Positions 33,739 to 44,860 of a stretch of 64,000 nucleotides of DNA are shown piece after piece. Source of the DNA: Maniola hyperantus (Eukaryota > Arthropoda > Insecta > Lepidoptera > Nymphalidae); contig NC_048538.1 in assembly GCF_902806685.2 (NCBI RefSeq), positions 1,674,001-1,738,000 on the forward strand. The letters are read 5' to 3'. The notes under the pieces were generated by a model. The model did not search any database and had not been told where the DNA came from. It was given only the letters and a program-made list of their open reading frames with translations. The position numbers and the translations under genes were made by a program. Numbering within the stretch: position 1 is the stretch's first letter; every line of letters begins with the position of its first letter.

Positions 33739-34185
33739 TTAATATAATAAAGACAAAAAAGTGAGTACATAACATATTTATATTTAGCACAACTTGCGTG
33801 CATTTTTAAAATAATAATATTGTAAATACATTAACAAAGAAAGCGCTTTTAATCGTTAGTTTAAATAAATAATTAAAACAGGTCTAAGATTGGGAGCACA
33901 TTGCACTATCGCTTGAGCATTTTGCGTCTATAACAATGGTCTAAGAGCCAGCGCGTGCCAGACCTTCCTTATTTTATAAAAGCTGAAAGTTTCTATGCGA
34001 ATTGTCCCCAATTTTGTAAAGCAACATTTGTTTGGATCATGGTGGCTTTGTGAGATGACAGGTAATAAAGGTGTAAACAATCTTACATCAAAGTATAAAG
34101 TCAATTTTTTTTTTTCATCAGAGTAATATTAGAAAGCCTGTCATGAATTGCGATACACTTAGTATGGTGGCAACCCCTTGCCAGA
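33739..34185. other. Unassigned DNA between CYB5D1-like and RWDD4-like genes
   Basis: AT-rich, no gene or repeat recognised. Confidence 0.35.
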
Positions 34186-34189
34186 CACC

Positions 34190-34385
34190 GTTAAAGTTTG
34201 ATAGATTATCAAAATCCTGTAAAAATTCTTTGATTTTCCGGGACATCAAGTGGCTTATGTCACTCTTCAGATTTTAAACTATATCCATGCAAAAAAATCA
34301 CATCGATCTGTTGCGCCGTTACGGCGTAATTGAAGGATAAACCAACTAACAAACATACTTTCGCATTTATAATATTAGCGATTAT
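34190..34385 (-). mobile_element. Helitron-1 fragment
   Basis: TTTGATTTTCCGGGACATCA to CTTTCGCATTTATAATATTA; it ends about 50 bases from the RWDD4-like stop codon. Confidence 0.65.
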
Positions 34386-34437
34386 CGCGATGTGTCTAGG
34401 CTACGAGTCGGTCAGTCAGTCAGTTAATCAGTCAGTG

Positions 34438-37400
34438 TCAGGAGGGAATGTGCGGCGCTTGGGAGAGATGTTTGACGATATCCACCCAGTCCCAGCCGCG
34501 CGGCTTTTCGCCCGCGCGTCCCACTTCTGCTCGATCCCACGCTCTTCTCTTCTGTGATTTGCTTAACTGCTCCTTCTTCTCTGGTTTCTTTGATTCAGTC
34601 TGTAAAAACGAACAGATGAAAATTTTATGTTTTCTCAACCCTTCGCAGGCACTCCTGTGCACGGATCTCCTCTTAGAATGAGAAGGATTTAGGCCGTATT
34701 TTTTAAATCTTTACGATGGCCATTTTGAAATTCTTATTATTTGTTGTTACAGCGGCAAAAGTAATACACAATCTATGAAAATTTCAACTCTCTACCTTCC
34801 AGTAGGGCGTTTTCGTATAACCTGCATCAATCATGATTACAATCTCAATTGTTGTGATTGGCTGAATTAGTGCTATTCTTGTTGCAACAATGCATTGTAG
34901 CCAATAGTAAGCGAGCGTCAACCAATCAGCCCCCCAATTGTGTAAGAAAAACGTATTCATCCTTATCGTAATTATCAACAAATTCTGCCCTTTGATTGGT
35001 TGTGAAACAATGTAAACAGCGAATCAACCAATCAAAGGGCAGAATTTTTTGACGATTACGATAACGATGAATACGTTTTTCTTACACAATCGAGGCGCAA
35101 AGCTGATTGCGATCGTGACATTGTAGCTGTCATTCTACCGCAATCGCGCAACAGATATAGTCCGCTGACAGAAGGATGGACGGATGGACAGAAATCGGAG
35201 GCTTAGTAATAGGGTTACCACCCTTTGGGTACGGAACCCTAAGAAGGGAAGCTAACCTGTTCAGTAATGGCCATCTTCTCCACCCTCGCAACAACAGCCT
35301 CTTCAGTCTGTTGGGACAGTATCTCCGTCACCCGCTCCTTGAGGCACTCAAACAACGTATAGGTCATAGCACAGCCCACCCACTGCTCCGCTTCTGTGTC
35401 CAGTATGGACAGGATTTTGTCTTTCACTGACGGTAATCTGGAATGAGAAGCATATTATTATATACAATTTGCAAGATTCTTAGGGGTGTGATTGACTGCT
35501 CTGAACTACACAACAAGCTCTGCTGCGTTTATGCACCCTCTAATTACAGCTATCTCCGCCACCGCTCCAAATTTTTCGTAAGTCCGTTTAGTCGCACGGT
35601 AGCGCGCTCCAGGTCACCCATACCGCGCACTTTGGCTGCGCTCAACGCGCTGCTGAAGGAGTCCCCTCGCTGTGACATATTTGCTGACAAATGGGCTGAC
35701 CTCATGGGTCAGATCTTGCACTTTTGTGAAAATTTATAATTTTGCTTTTTAAAATTTATAATTTTATCAATTTTTGTAAGTATGTTTATGTTAGTTTGTA
35801 CTTGTAATTTAGTTAGTGTAATTGGCTTTATGGCCGTTCTAATTAAATAATAAATAAATAAATTATTAATCTATCTATTTATTCTAGTTCGTACAACCAA
35901 TAGACGTTGGGGTCCCAAGGTGCTGGAATGGCGACCTCGCACCGGAAGACCCAGCGTTGGAAGACCCACTAGGTGGACGGACACATCAGACGAGTCGCAA
36001 GGAGCCGCTGGACCGTGGCGTGTGGAAGTCCCTACAAGAGACTTATGTGCAGCAGTGGACGTCTATTGGTTGATGATGATACTCTATGATTCGCTATTGG
36101 GACACCTTGGGACCATTTTAAGCAATGTGCCCCCACCCATTGTCACTTTAGCTAAGCTTAAAGCTATGTTAGTTATTTTGTTCTTCTATGCATTTGATTT
36201 CTGATTTGATCACATAGAGAAACTCCGAGCATAACTTTCTTAATCACCCACTGAGTAACTCTAAGCTTTACAATGAACCAAAAGCTTAAAGTTAAGCCGT
36301 GTTAAGTGCTATGTGCGGATTATAGCAAGTGCCTATAATCTGCTGAAACAGGTCGAATCTGTATGGTGCAACATGCAGCATGCGACATGCACCACCCGCC
36401 CTCCCATTGCTAAACATGTAGGAAAAATCTACCATCACGAAAGCAAAATGCACCACCACCACCCAGCGCCACACAAATTCCAAAACAAAGTAACGCCTGC
36501 TTCTATACAACTCAAAGCTTTCTTATATGAGGCCCATAGTTAGCAACTATGTTTTGGATCCATATATTATCATGGCTGGCCACATGCACTGTTCAAAAAT
36601 TGGTATCTATCTAGTTAAAAATAAAAGGCAAATTAAAAAATACTTACAGATTCTGATTGTAAAATATTTCTAAATTGAAGCTAGGTTTTTCTGTTGGATA
36701 CGTGGCCCCCCATATTATTTCCAGTACAAATGACTTTTCTCCATCTACATACTGAAATTAAGAAAAAGATAAATTTAGTAGGAAAGCAATCACTAAAATA
36801 ACATTTAAACTGTTAACAACTAGATGGCGCCTGCCACTTTTTGCATGGATATAGATTTTATAAATCCTGGAGGAACTCTTCGATTCTGCTGAGATGCTAA
36901 AAGTTGTAGAGAGATCTTTCTCTAGTCTCTACCATATTTTGTCGAAATTGGTTACACAGATAATAAATAAATAAATAAATAAAATAGCCTTTATTCTCTG
37001 ATACAATAATTATACATCTTATATTACTAACTAACCGTATTACTAATTTCTTATTTCCTATTATTTAATTATCCTATCCTATATAATTTATTCTAAAAAT
37101 TGGTAACACCAGCAATTTACAGATCAGGTTGTCCTCTTTGGACATAGGCCTCCTCTAGACTTCTCCATTTTTTCCTATCTAACGCCAATCTGCGCCAACC
37201 CTTTGGCAGGTCATCCTCCCATCTCCTCTGATAATGATAGAGAGTAATTACATTAGCTGTTAGCTGCGTAACGAGATCTCTCGTAATTTAAATTCCAAAA
37301 CAGTGTTTAAAACTCGATCGATCATCATACATACCGTGAATTTACACATTGAAATTGACACGAAATCGGATTACACAGTGATCAAAACTAATTTACAAAA

Positions 37401-40400
37401 GAGAAGACTGAAAAATAAACGAGATATTACCCCGTTTTTTTTTTGGAGGTTAGAATCCATTAGTAAACATATTTGACAGTGACATTGAGTTACATACCGG
37501 CTGACATCTGACATTGGAGTAAGTGTTGCCAAAACACAAAACCAAGAAAAGCTACCAATTTGGTAGTTTTTTGTAAACAACAATGGATCCTCAATTTAAA
37601 TTACTTTGGAATACAATGAAAGAGGAGATGAGCCAACAAACAGCTGTTATAAACCAAAATATGATTACAACCATGGATGAGAAGCTAAAACCTCTTGTGG
37701 ATGACATAGTTGGACTGAAACTAGACGTAGAAACATTGAAAACAAAAACACAATATTTAGAAAGACAAACAAGGAAGAATAATCTAATCATACATGGTGT
37801 GCAGGAAACTGAAACTAATTTTCCTGATTTAATGAAACATATCATCTCAGATTTGAACGTCGTCAGTGACAAAGCAGGCATAGAAGCTTGGGACAAATGG
37901 GAGATTAGTAACGTTCAAAGAATCGGAAAGAAAATCGAGGGTAAAACGCGGCCCATATGCATGACGCTCACTTTGTACTGGCGGAAAATGGAGCTTTTAA
38001 GAAATAAGAAATATTTACCAGAAAATGTATATATAACAGAGGATTATCCCAAAGAAGTATTATTAAAGAGGAAAGAATTAAAAGCTCAACTAAAAGAAGA
38101 ACTAGACAAGGGCAATGAAGCATATATTGTTTATGACCGACTAGTAATTAAAGCAAAGAAAGATAAAAGGAAGCGGTCGCCTACAAAGTCGCCAACCACA
38201 CCAAACGACGAGAAAACAAAGAACACCAACAAGACTAAAATGAGCCGAATTAACTATTTCGACAAAACGAGATCACTCTCTTTTAGCGGAACTAGCAGCG
38301 CGAATTAGCAATCAAGTAACACCAGCAACGAACGGAAAACTAATAAGTCACAAACGGAAAATAACACAACAACAAAGAAAGGTCCCAACCAGGCTGGTCA
38401 CCTTGGGACGTCAGACCAACACCCTCTAGAAGACGAAACACAAGCAGGAAAAATATCAAAACCTAAACATTTACTAAATTCAATGAAAAGAAAAGATCAA
38501 AATAAACTATTTATAGCAACTTTAAATACAAGGACACTCAGAACAGACGATAGACTCATGGAACTGGAATATGCATTAGAAAGAATAAAATGTGATGTAA
38601 TAGGATTGAGCGAAATACGACGATTAGGAGAAGAAGTGAGAGAGTATAAAGATTATATATTCTACTACAAAGGAGAAACGAAGGGGTTACATGGTGTAGG
38701 TTTTATCGTCAAAAGCCATTTAAAAGAGGCCATCATACAATTTAGAAGCAAATCGGAAAGAATTGCCATCTTAGACTTGTCTATCCAAGATGGAAAAGAG
38801 CCATGGTCCATAATACAAGTATATGCGCCCACAGAGCAAGCAACCGACGAAGAGAAGAACTTATTTTATACATCATTACGTAATACTATAGAAGAAACAA
38901 ATAAAAACAAGATTGTGATGGGAGATTTCAACAGTCAAATAGGTAGCCAACAAGATGGAGAAACTAACATCATTGGACCCTACAGTCAAGGTAGGCGTAA
39001 TAAAAATGGACAAAAACTCATTGACCTTGCGCTCGAATACAATTTAAGAATCATGAATACCTACTATAAGAAAAAAACAAATAGGAAATGGACATGGATC
39101 TCACCGGATGGTAAAACCAAAAACGAAATCGATTTCATATTAACTAACACCCCTGGCTTCTTTAATGATGTAGGTATAGTAAACCAACTAAACTTCAGTA
39201 CAAACCATAGAATGGTTAGAGGTACTTTAGGAATCACAAGCAAACAAAGAACAAGGAAACACATAAAAAACATTACAGATCAAATAGCAACTCCAATCCC
39301 AGAAAACATCCTCAATAAAGTAAAAGAACAAATGAACAAAATTGTAAATGACGATTCGGTCCAAGAGAAGTACAATAAACTTGAAAAAAATTTTAACCAA
39401 TTTAGGAACTGAACTAAAACACATGAGCAAGTTAAACAAAATGGACAAAATAGGACAAAACGCCAGAACTCTAATAAAAGAAAGAGGAAAATTGTTTGTA
39501 GACAGGAAAAAGAACATTAAAAAGATAGAAGCACTAAGTAAAAAGATCACATCAAGTATAAGAGGTCATAAGAAAGAAATACGTTTCAACAGAATTCAAT
39601 CGGAGATCGAAAAAACAGGAGGAATCAAAAGAACGCTGAAAAAACTCAAGGATCATTCATCTTGGATACCGAAAATGAAGGGAAAAAATAAAGAGAACAA
39701 GGAATATACAACATCTAAAAGAACAACGATCAGCAAAATCGCTACGAATTTCTACAAAAACCTATACAGTTCACCCGATTTACCAGTAGTAATCGAAACC
39801 CCAAACAAGGAGGAAATTCCTTACATACTAGAAAATGAAACAAAACAAGCCATACTGACACAAAAAAACCATAAAGCCCCGGGCGAAGATAGAATAACCA
39901 ATGAATTGCTAAAGGGGTCACTAGATGCAATACTAAAACCACTAACTAGTCTATTTAACGAAATCTTAGACAGCGAGGTTGTACCGGAACAATGGACAAA
40001 GACAACCATAATACTGATTCACAAAAAGGGGGATAAAGATAAAATAGACAACTATAGACCAATAAGTCTTATGACAAATATATACAAAGTTTTTTCAAAA
40101 ATTGTATTAGGCAGGCTCACTAAACAACTAGATGCAGAACAACCAAGAGAACAGGCGGGTTTCAGAGCTGATTTCTCAACAGCAGACCACATGCATGTAG
40201 TGAAACAAATAGTAGAGAAATATAATGAGTATGGAAAACCATACTATATTTCTTTCGTAGACTATAATAAGGCATTTGATTCTCTCTCTCATAACTACAT
40301 ATATAAAGCCTTGGTCAACCAGGGAATAGAAAGGAAATACATCAGACTTATAAATAATATATACAGCAGCAGTACTGCAAAAGTACAATTAGAAAAACTT

Positions 40401-41731
40401 GGAGAGGAATTTAAGATCCAAAAAGGAGTCAGACAAGGTGATCCCCTGTCTCCAAAGCTTTTTTTGGCTGTGTTAGAGGAAATTTTTAGAAATCTAGATT
40501 GGGAAGGGTGGGGAATAAATATTAATGGATGTAAACTGTCACACCTGCGGTTTGCAGACGACCTGGTACTATTTGCCGAGGACCCAGTCACTCTACAAGA
40601 AATGCTTGAACAACTAGCAACAGAGAGTCAAAAAGCAGGTTTGACAATGAGCACCACCAAAACAAAGGTTATGACCAATAGGCATCAACAAAAAGTTAAC
40701 ATAAATAATCAGGACATAGAGTATGTGAATGAATACGTCTATCTAGGTCAAGTAATTGCACCAAACTTACAGATGGACAAAGAATTGCAAAGACGAATTA
40801 ATAACACCTGGGCTCGCTACTGGTCGCTGAAAGAAATACTTAAAAACAAAGATATTCCAATGCCAACTAAACGTAAAGTATTTAACATGTGCATCCTACC
40901 AATACTTACTTACGGCTGTCAAACATGGGGTCTGACAAAAGCTCACAATCAGAAAATAAAGGTATGCCAACAAGGGATAGAGAGAAGCATGCTGCACATC
41001 AAACTGAAAGACAAGTGGAGACTGACTAAAATTAGAAAGATCACAGGTGTGACAGATGTCTCAAAAAGAATCAAGAAACTTAAATGGCGTTGGGCGGGCC
41101 ATGTGATCAGATCTCCAAGGGATAAATGGACCAAAGAGGTCACTTACTGGTACCCTAGAGATGGGAAGAGAGCGAGAGGACGGCCACAGAGGACACAGAT
41201 AGGTCATATTAAAAGATGACAGACAGACAAATTATTTCCTTTATAATCCATATTAATAGTATAAATGCAAAAGTGTCTGTATGTCTGTCTGCTAGCTTTT
41301 CACGACCCAACAGTTTAACTGATTTTGATGAAATTTGGTACGGTGTTAGCTTACACGCCGGGAAGGACATAGGCTACTTTTTATCCCCGAAAATTAAAGT
41401 TCCCACAAAATGTTAAAAATCAAAATTAAATCCACGCGGACAAGGTCGCTGGCATCATCTAGTTTATAATATAATATTAGTAAAAATTTATTTTTCACAC
41501 ATTCTAGTGTTCATAGGACGTACTAGAAACAATATGGATTTTTTTGTATCTTGCATGTTGTATGAATCGATAATGCTAAATAATAATAATTATGTGATAT
41601 GAAAAACTAAGTAAAATAAGTACCTTATATTGGTATGTGGTTGCACTAACTTGTTTAAAGTTCTCATCACCTTCGTAAATAGATTTAAGCACTTCAATTT
41701 CGTCCGCCTGCTGTTCTGCATCATCAGACAT
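34438..41731 (-). CDS. RWDD4: RWD domain-containing protein 4-like, complete, 4 exons
   Basis: Minus-strand exons are 41731-41624, 36751-36648, 35437-35257 and 34599-34438 (108, 104, 181 and 162 nt), giving 184 aa, close to the roughly 188 aa known for vertebrate RWDD4. Exon 1 starts MSDDAEQQADEIEVLKSIYE, the typical acidic RWD opening. Exons 2 and 3 complete the RWD fold (ATYPTEKPSFNLEIF, then CAMTYTLFECLKE). Exon 4 holds the family's C-terminal block (KKEQLSKSQKRR, then PRGWDWVDIVKHLSQ). RWD domains are protein-interaction folds; the function of RWDD4 is poorly known. Intron 1 (about 4.9 kb) contains an antisense RTE-like LINE; intron 2 contains three repeat fragments. The gene is head-to-head with the Aurora kinase. 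Confidence 0.9.
34805..35155 (-). mobile_element. MITE-F interrupted by a foldback element
   Basis: MITE-F pieces 34805-34930 and 35095-35155 flank the foldback at 34937-35090. Lies in RWDD4 intron 3. Confidence 0.65.
34937..35090. mobile_element. Foldback element, 66-bp arms
   Basis: Arms 34937-35002 and 35025-35090 are complementary with only a few mismatches around a 22-base loop. It starts ATTGTGTAAGAAAAACGTAT. Confidence 0.85.
35462..35870 (+). mobile_element. LINE-L 3' end in RWDD4 intron 2
   Basis: TTCTTAGGGGTGTGATTGAC, GCTGACCTCATGGGTCAGAT and an AATAAATAAATAA tail. A frame of 98 aa is the C-terminus of the LINE protein. It is the uninterrupted counterpart of 55053-55800. Confidence 0.75.
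35880..36215 (+). mobile_element. RTE ORF2 C-terminal fragment
   Basis: GACGTTGGGGTCCCAAGGTG, GGAATGGCGACCTCGCACCG and GTGCAGCAGTGGACGTCTAT. Confidence 0.75.
36265..36535. mobile_element. MITE-M
   Basis: AATGAACCAAAAGCTTAAAG, CTGCTGAAACAGGTCGAATC, GTATGGTGCAACATGCAGCA and GTAACGCCTGCTTCTATACA; a second copy is at 63373-63645. Confidence 0.6.
36820..36960 (-). mobile_element. Degraded Helitron-1
   Basis: CTAGATGGCGCCTGCCACTT through TTTTGTCGAAATTGGTTACA. Confidence 0.5.
36962..37265 (-). mobile_element. Older RTE-like LINE tail
   Basis: AATAAATAAATAAATAAAAT tail at the left; reverse reading gives RRWEDDLPKGWRRLALDRKK, an RTE-type C-terminus. Confidence 0.65.
37430..37582 (+). mobile_element. 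Probable 5' UTR of the RTE-like LINE
   Basis: Sequence between an older LINE tail and the ORF1 start, with no other assignable repeat. The true 5' end and any target-site duplication could not be fixed by eye. Confidence 0.4.
37583..38308 (+). mobile_element. RTE-like LINE ORF1, coiled-coil RNA-binding type
   Basis: 241 aa. Residues about 40-65 form a coiled coil (VGLKLDVETLKTKTQYLERQ), followed by RKNNLIIHGVQE and an ORF1-type nucleic-acid-binding domain (VQRIGKK, RPICMTLTL, LRNKKYLP). The tail is Lys-rich. It sits 174 bp before ORF2 of the same element. The reading frame is intact. Confidence 0.8.
38483..41219 (+). mobile_element. RTE-like LINE ORF2: endonuclease plus reverse transcriptase, split by one frameshift
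   Basis: The first part (38483-39412) is an apurinic-type endonuclease: ATLNTRTL, GLSEIRRL, VYAPTEQ, GDFNSQIG, NEIDFIL and TNHRMV. The second part (to 41219) is a reverse transcriptase: HKAPGEDRITNELLK, NYRPISLM, EQAGFRADFST, RQGDPLSP, RFADDLVLF, then an RTE-type C-terminal block (KWRWAGHVIR, GKRARGRPQR). The two parts are in frames offset by one base; the change lies in a run of seven A at about 39394-39400, and removing one A would make a single frame. Everything else is open, so the copy is young. It lies antisense in RWDD4 intron 1. Confidence 0.9.
41243..41463 (+). mobile_element. Helitron-1 copy
   Basis: TCCATATTAATAGTATAAAT to GCTGGCATCATCTAG, directly behind the RTE-like LINE. Confidence 0.75.
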
Positions 41732-42919
41732 TTTGATTATTAAAATCCTGGAATATTAATTTACAATTCAGCCATGCCCTATTATTATTATGTATGTGAT
41801 ACAAATAAAATTAACAACTAATTGCTAGGCAACAAATACACTCATGGAACTAGGGATCAGCTCAGCTTATTGCGATTAAACACAGTGGTTGAATTCTCTG
41901 TGCGATTTGTAAGATACTTAGTTTTCTACCATAACCTCAAATTATACTTTCTACAAACTTTCCTAAATAAATGTTTTATATTCTTGACTTCATGGATGGA
42001 AACTTTAAACAGACACACAATTAATAGGTGTCTAGGTCGAAGTAGTTTCTCTAAACTCTAGAATTCTAAAGAAAAGAAAAACTTGTAAATAGTCACTAGT
42101 ACATATTGTCACTAACCTTGTTTTAAAATATTGCAATGATTAAATTATTATTTAAAATATAAGATATTTTAGAAAATACTTAAGATTTCTATTAATTAAC
42201 AAAATAATATTACAATGCTGAATGCATGTATTTTTTCAAACATTTTAACGTTTTTTGCAAAATACAAAATTGCAAACCATTCGCAAACGTCAAATATGCA
42301 CCACAGTGCATAGACCACCATCACATTTACTTTACTCTATGATCACAGTCCTATATTTTTTATCAATGACAAAATCCAGTGATGTCCTAAAAGATTGGAC
42401 CCAATCCCAATAGTCCGAACGCCAATGCTGAAAGTCAGTTTTAAAGTTCGACCGAAAAGAGTGAATTAAATGGGAGCGCCACTTTCGTTCTTGTGGTACC
42501 ATGTAGTTACTGCAAACAAAACAATATTGATATCGGAATTTTTAAAATTATTAAAAACACTGAGGAAGCCTAAATCGTAATAATAGTAAAATTGTATTTA
42601 TAATACACTTACTACGTGTAAATGTTTGGAGTCCCAAGGCGCTGGAATGGCGACCTCGCACCGGAAAGCGCAGCGTTGGAAGATCACTTACTAGGTAGAC
42701 AGTCGACATTAATAAAATTCGAGAGCCATTGAACGTAATTTCTACTCTAAATGGTCGCACTGTAATAATCTGTTAGCTAAACTGTCTGTGGTGACTGGTG
42801 AAAACTTCAAAAATTAAAATACGTTATTCAATTCAACAATTTTAAAAAGTGAATATTTGTTTTTTATTATAAATGTTGTGTTCGAAATCGTAGAAAAACT
42901 TGTTTAGTTAACGTTTAAA
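41732..42919. promoter_or_regulatory. Shared upstream region between RWDD4 (minus) and Aurora kinase (plus)
   Basis: The two start codons diverge across 1,188 bp, so both promoters must lie here or overlap the 5' UTRs. No clear TATA box is visible. The interval is AT-rich and contains a small RTE-tail fragment at about 42633-42695. Joint regulation is possible but only inferred from the arrangement. Confidence 0.5.
42633..42695 (+). mobile_element. RTE tail fragment in the shared promoter region
   Basis: GGAGTCCCAAGGCGCTGGAA, CGACCTCGCACCGG; 60 bases only. Confidence 0.6.
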
Positions 42920-43978
42920 ATGAATAACTGTAAATATGACGGCAAGGAAAACAGACCGAACACCGCTGGAAGATACGACATGTGCCCCTCAAATATACAA
43001 AAAACGCCACCTGCAGCTGGCTCCTCAAATACACATCCTACGAATTTTAAAGTGCCATTACCTCGACCCCGTCCTCTTCAAACGAACAATAAAGTGAATG
43101 ACAAAGAACAGGCTGCGACTCAAGACGCTGCGGAAAAGAAACAAGAATGGGCACTGTCAGACTTCGATTTAGGACGTCCACTTGGCAAAGGTAAATTTGG
43201 CAATGTTTACTTAGCACGCGAAAAGAAATCGCATTACGTGGTCGCATTAAAGGTGCTCTTTAAAAGCCAAATATTAGACTCTGATATCGAACACCAAGTC
43301 AGGCGCGAGGTGGAAATCCAGTGTAGACTGCGCCATCCGAACATCTTGCGTATGTACGGCTATTTCCATGACGAGAAACGTGTTTATTTAATCCTAGAGT
43401 ACGCAAAACACGGCGCGCTTTACAAACTGCTGAAGGAACGCGGGCGTTTCGACGAAGTAACCGCCGCCATCTACATTCGAGACTTGACCAAAGCTTTAAT
43501 ATATTGTCACTTGAGGAAAGTTATTCATCGTGATATTAAACCTGAGAATTTACTGATCGGCTATAACTATGAGCTTAAAATAGCTGATTTCGGTTGGTCA
43601 GTACATTCTCCGTCTTCAAGACGCATGACGTTATGTGGAACGTTAGATTATCTCTCTCCGGAGATGATTGAAGGCAAGCCTCATAGTTATGCGATTGATA
43701 TATGGAGTCTTGGAGTCCTTTGTTATGAACTGTTAGTAGGGCTCCCTCCGTTTGAAGCGAAAGATGCTAATCAGACTTATAAAAAGATTAAGCATGTTAT
43801 AGTCAAGTATCCGGACTATATTTCTGGCCAAGCTAGAGATTTGATGGGGAAACTACTAGTCACTGAACCGGAGAATAGATTGCCATTAGTACAGGTGCTG
43901 CAACATCCGTGGATTAAGGACAACGCCCCAGAGGGTGCAAAGCTACCAATTTTGAATCCTGAGAATAGTGAAAAATGA
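42920..43978 (+). CDS. Aurora-family serine/threonine protein kinase, single exon
   Basis: This is an uninterrupted 352-aa kinase. The start is fixed by an in-frame TAG 15 bases upstream (42905). A short basic N-terminus (1-80) carries a KEN motif at 9-11, a possible APC/C degradation signal. The kinase domain spans about 81-331: glycine loop LGKGKFGNV (88-96), catalytic Lys111 in VALKV, Glu130 in RREVEIQ, HRDIKPEN with Asp205, ADFGWSVH with Asp223, and an Aurora activation segment RRMTLCGTLDYLSPEMIEG with the likely phospho-Thr at 237. WSVH and the LCGTLDY segment point to the Aurora A/B group. The activation segment reads TLCGT, as in Aurora A, but the N-terminus is short, so the A/B assignment is open. 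The family controls centrosomes, spindle and chromosome segregation. All catalytic residues are present, so it should be active. Confidence 0.93.
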   Translation: MNNCKYDGKENRPNTAGRYDMCPSNIQKTPPAAGSSNTHPTNFKVPLPRPRPLQTNNKVNDKEQAATQDAAEKKQEWALSDFDLGRPLGKGKFGNVYLAREKKSHYVVALKVLFKSQILDSDIEHQVRREVEIQCRLRHPNILRMYGYFHDEKRVYLILEYAKHGALYKLLKERGRFDEVTAAIYIRDLTKALIYCHLRKVIHRDIKPENLLIGYNYELKIADFGWSVHSPSSRRMTLCGTLDYLSPEMIEGKPHSYAIDIWSLGVLCYELLVGLPPFEAKDANQTYKKIKHVIVKYPDYISGQARDLMGKLLVTEPENRLPLVQVLQHPWIKDNAPEGAKLPILNPENSEK

Positions 43979-44860
43979 TACTCCTCACATTATCACGAAA
44001 AACTAAGTGTCTAGAGCTGTTAAAAGTTTTATTCACACACAACCAAGAAGTGCTAACAGAGTTCGCGGTTTTGTTAAAAAATATTGCATGGTATAATTAT
44101 TATGACTGTCAGTTCATGTTTAGAATATGGAGTCTAAAACTACAAACATACCCTGCCACATTCCTGACATTGCATGATTTAGGGATAATTTAAATGTAAT
44201 TAAGAGAAATGAAATTAGTTGTCGAATTAATTAAGGGCATGTGTAGTTGATAATAATTAATTTAGAGCCTGTATACACGAAGGACAAAGTTAAGACAGAT
44301 TTATAGTCAGTCAATCATATTTCAATTTACTACTGAGGAACAACAAAAGGACAAGTGTGCTGCTGAACAACAAAAGTATGTCCTGATCTGTACAGGCCGA
44401 TTTTATCTAGACTTTTCTGACATTACATTAATTTTACTTATTACATAAATAGAAAAAGGTTAGGCAATTATTATAACTAATATATATCTATGACCTTCTT
44501 GTTGTCACACCATTTAAATTTTTGTGTGATTTTGATTTATCAGGAAAAAAATTGATAATGTGTAATAGAATCGTTATTAATTAAGACCTACAAGTATAAT
44601 TAATATCTATATTAAAATGGTTGTAGCTAGTTAATGTTGCCATTCTGTATAACAAGACAACACTTGTGCAGATTTCAATAAAAGGCAACATGTTATCTTA
44701 AATTCTAGTTTAATATTCAATGCATTTGTCACAGTAACTAATAGTTAATATGAATATAATAATAGAATTAAATTGTGATTCAAAATGACTGAAAATACTA
44801 TTTATACTTAATCATGTTAGAATCCTAAATTTTTAATAAAAATGTCTGATGTATGCAATC
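43979..44860 (+). other. 3' UTR / intergenic between Aurora kinase and IR gene (tail-to-tail)
   Basis: AT-rich DNA with no convincing reading frame. A short open frame that begins at the kinase stop (43975-44193) shows no recognisable protein and is taken as 3' UTR. Confidence 0.6.
44677..44682 (+). terminator. Candidate poly(A) signal for the Aurora kinase
   Basis: AATAAA about 700 bases after the stop codon; a second AATAAA lies at 44835-44840. The second is only about 20 bases before the end of the convergent receptor CDS. Confidence 0.45.

Noticed and set aside
39064..41143. Several reverse-strand frames over the LINE
   Set aside because: All are antisense shadows of ORF1/ORF2.
43975..44193. 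72-aa frame overlapping the kinase stop codon
   Set aside because: No domain, AT-rich, located in the probable 3' UTR.
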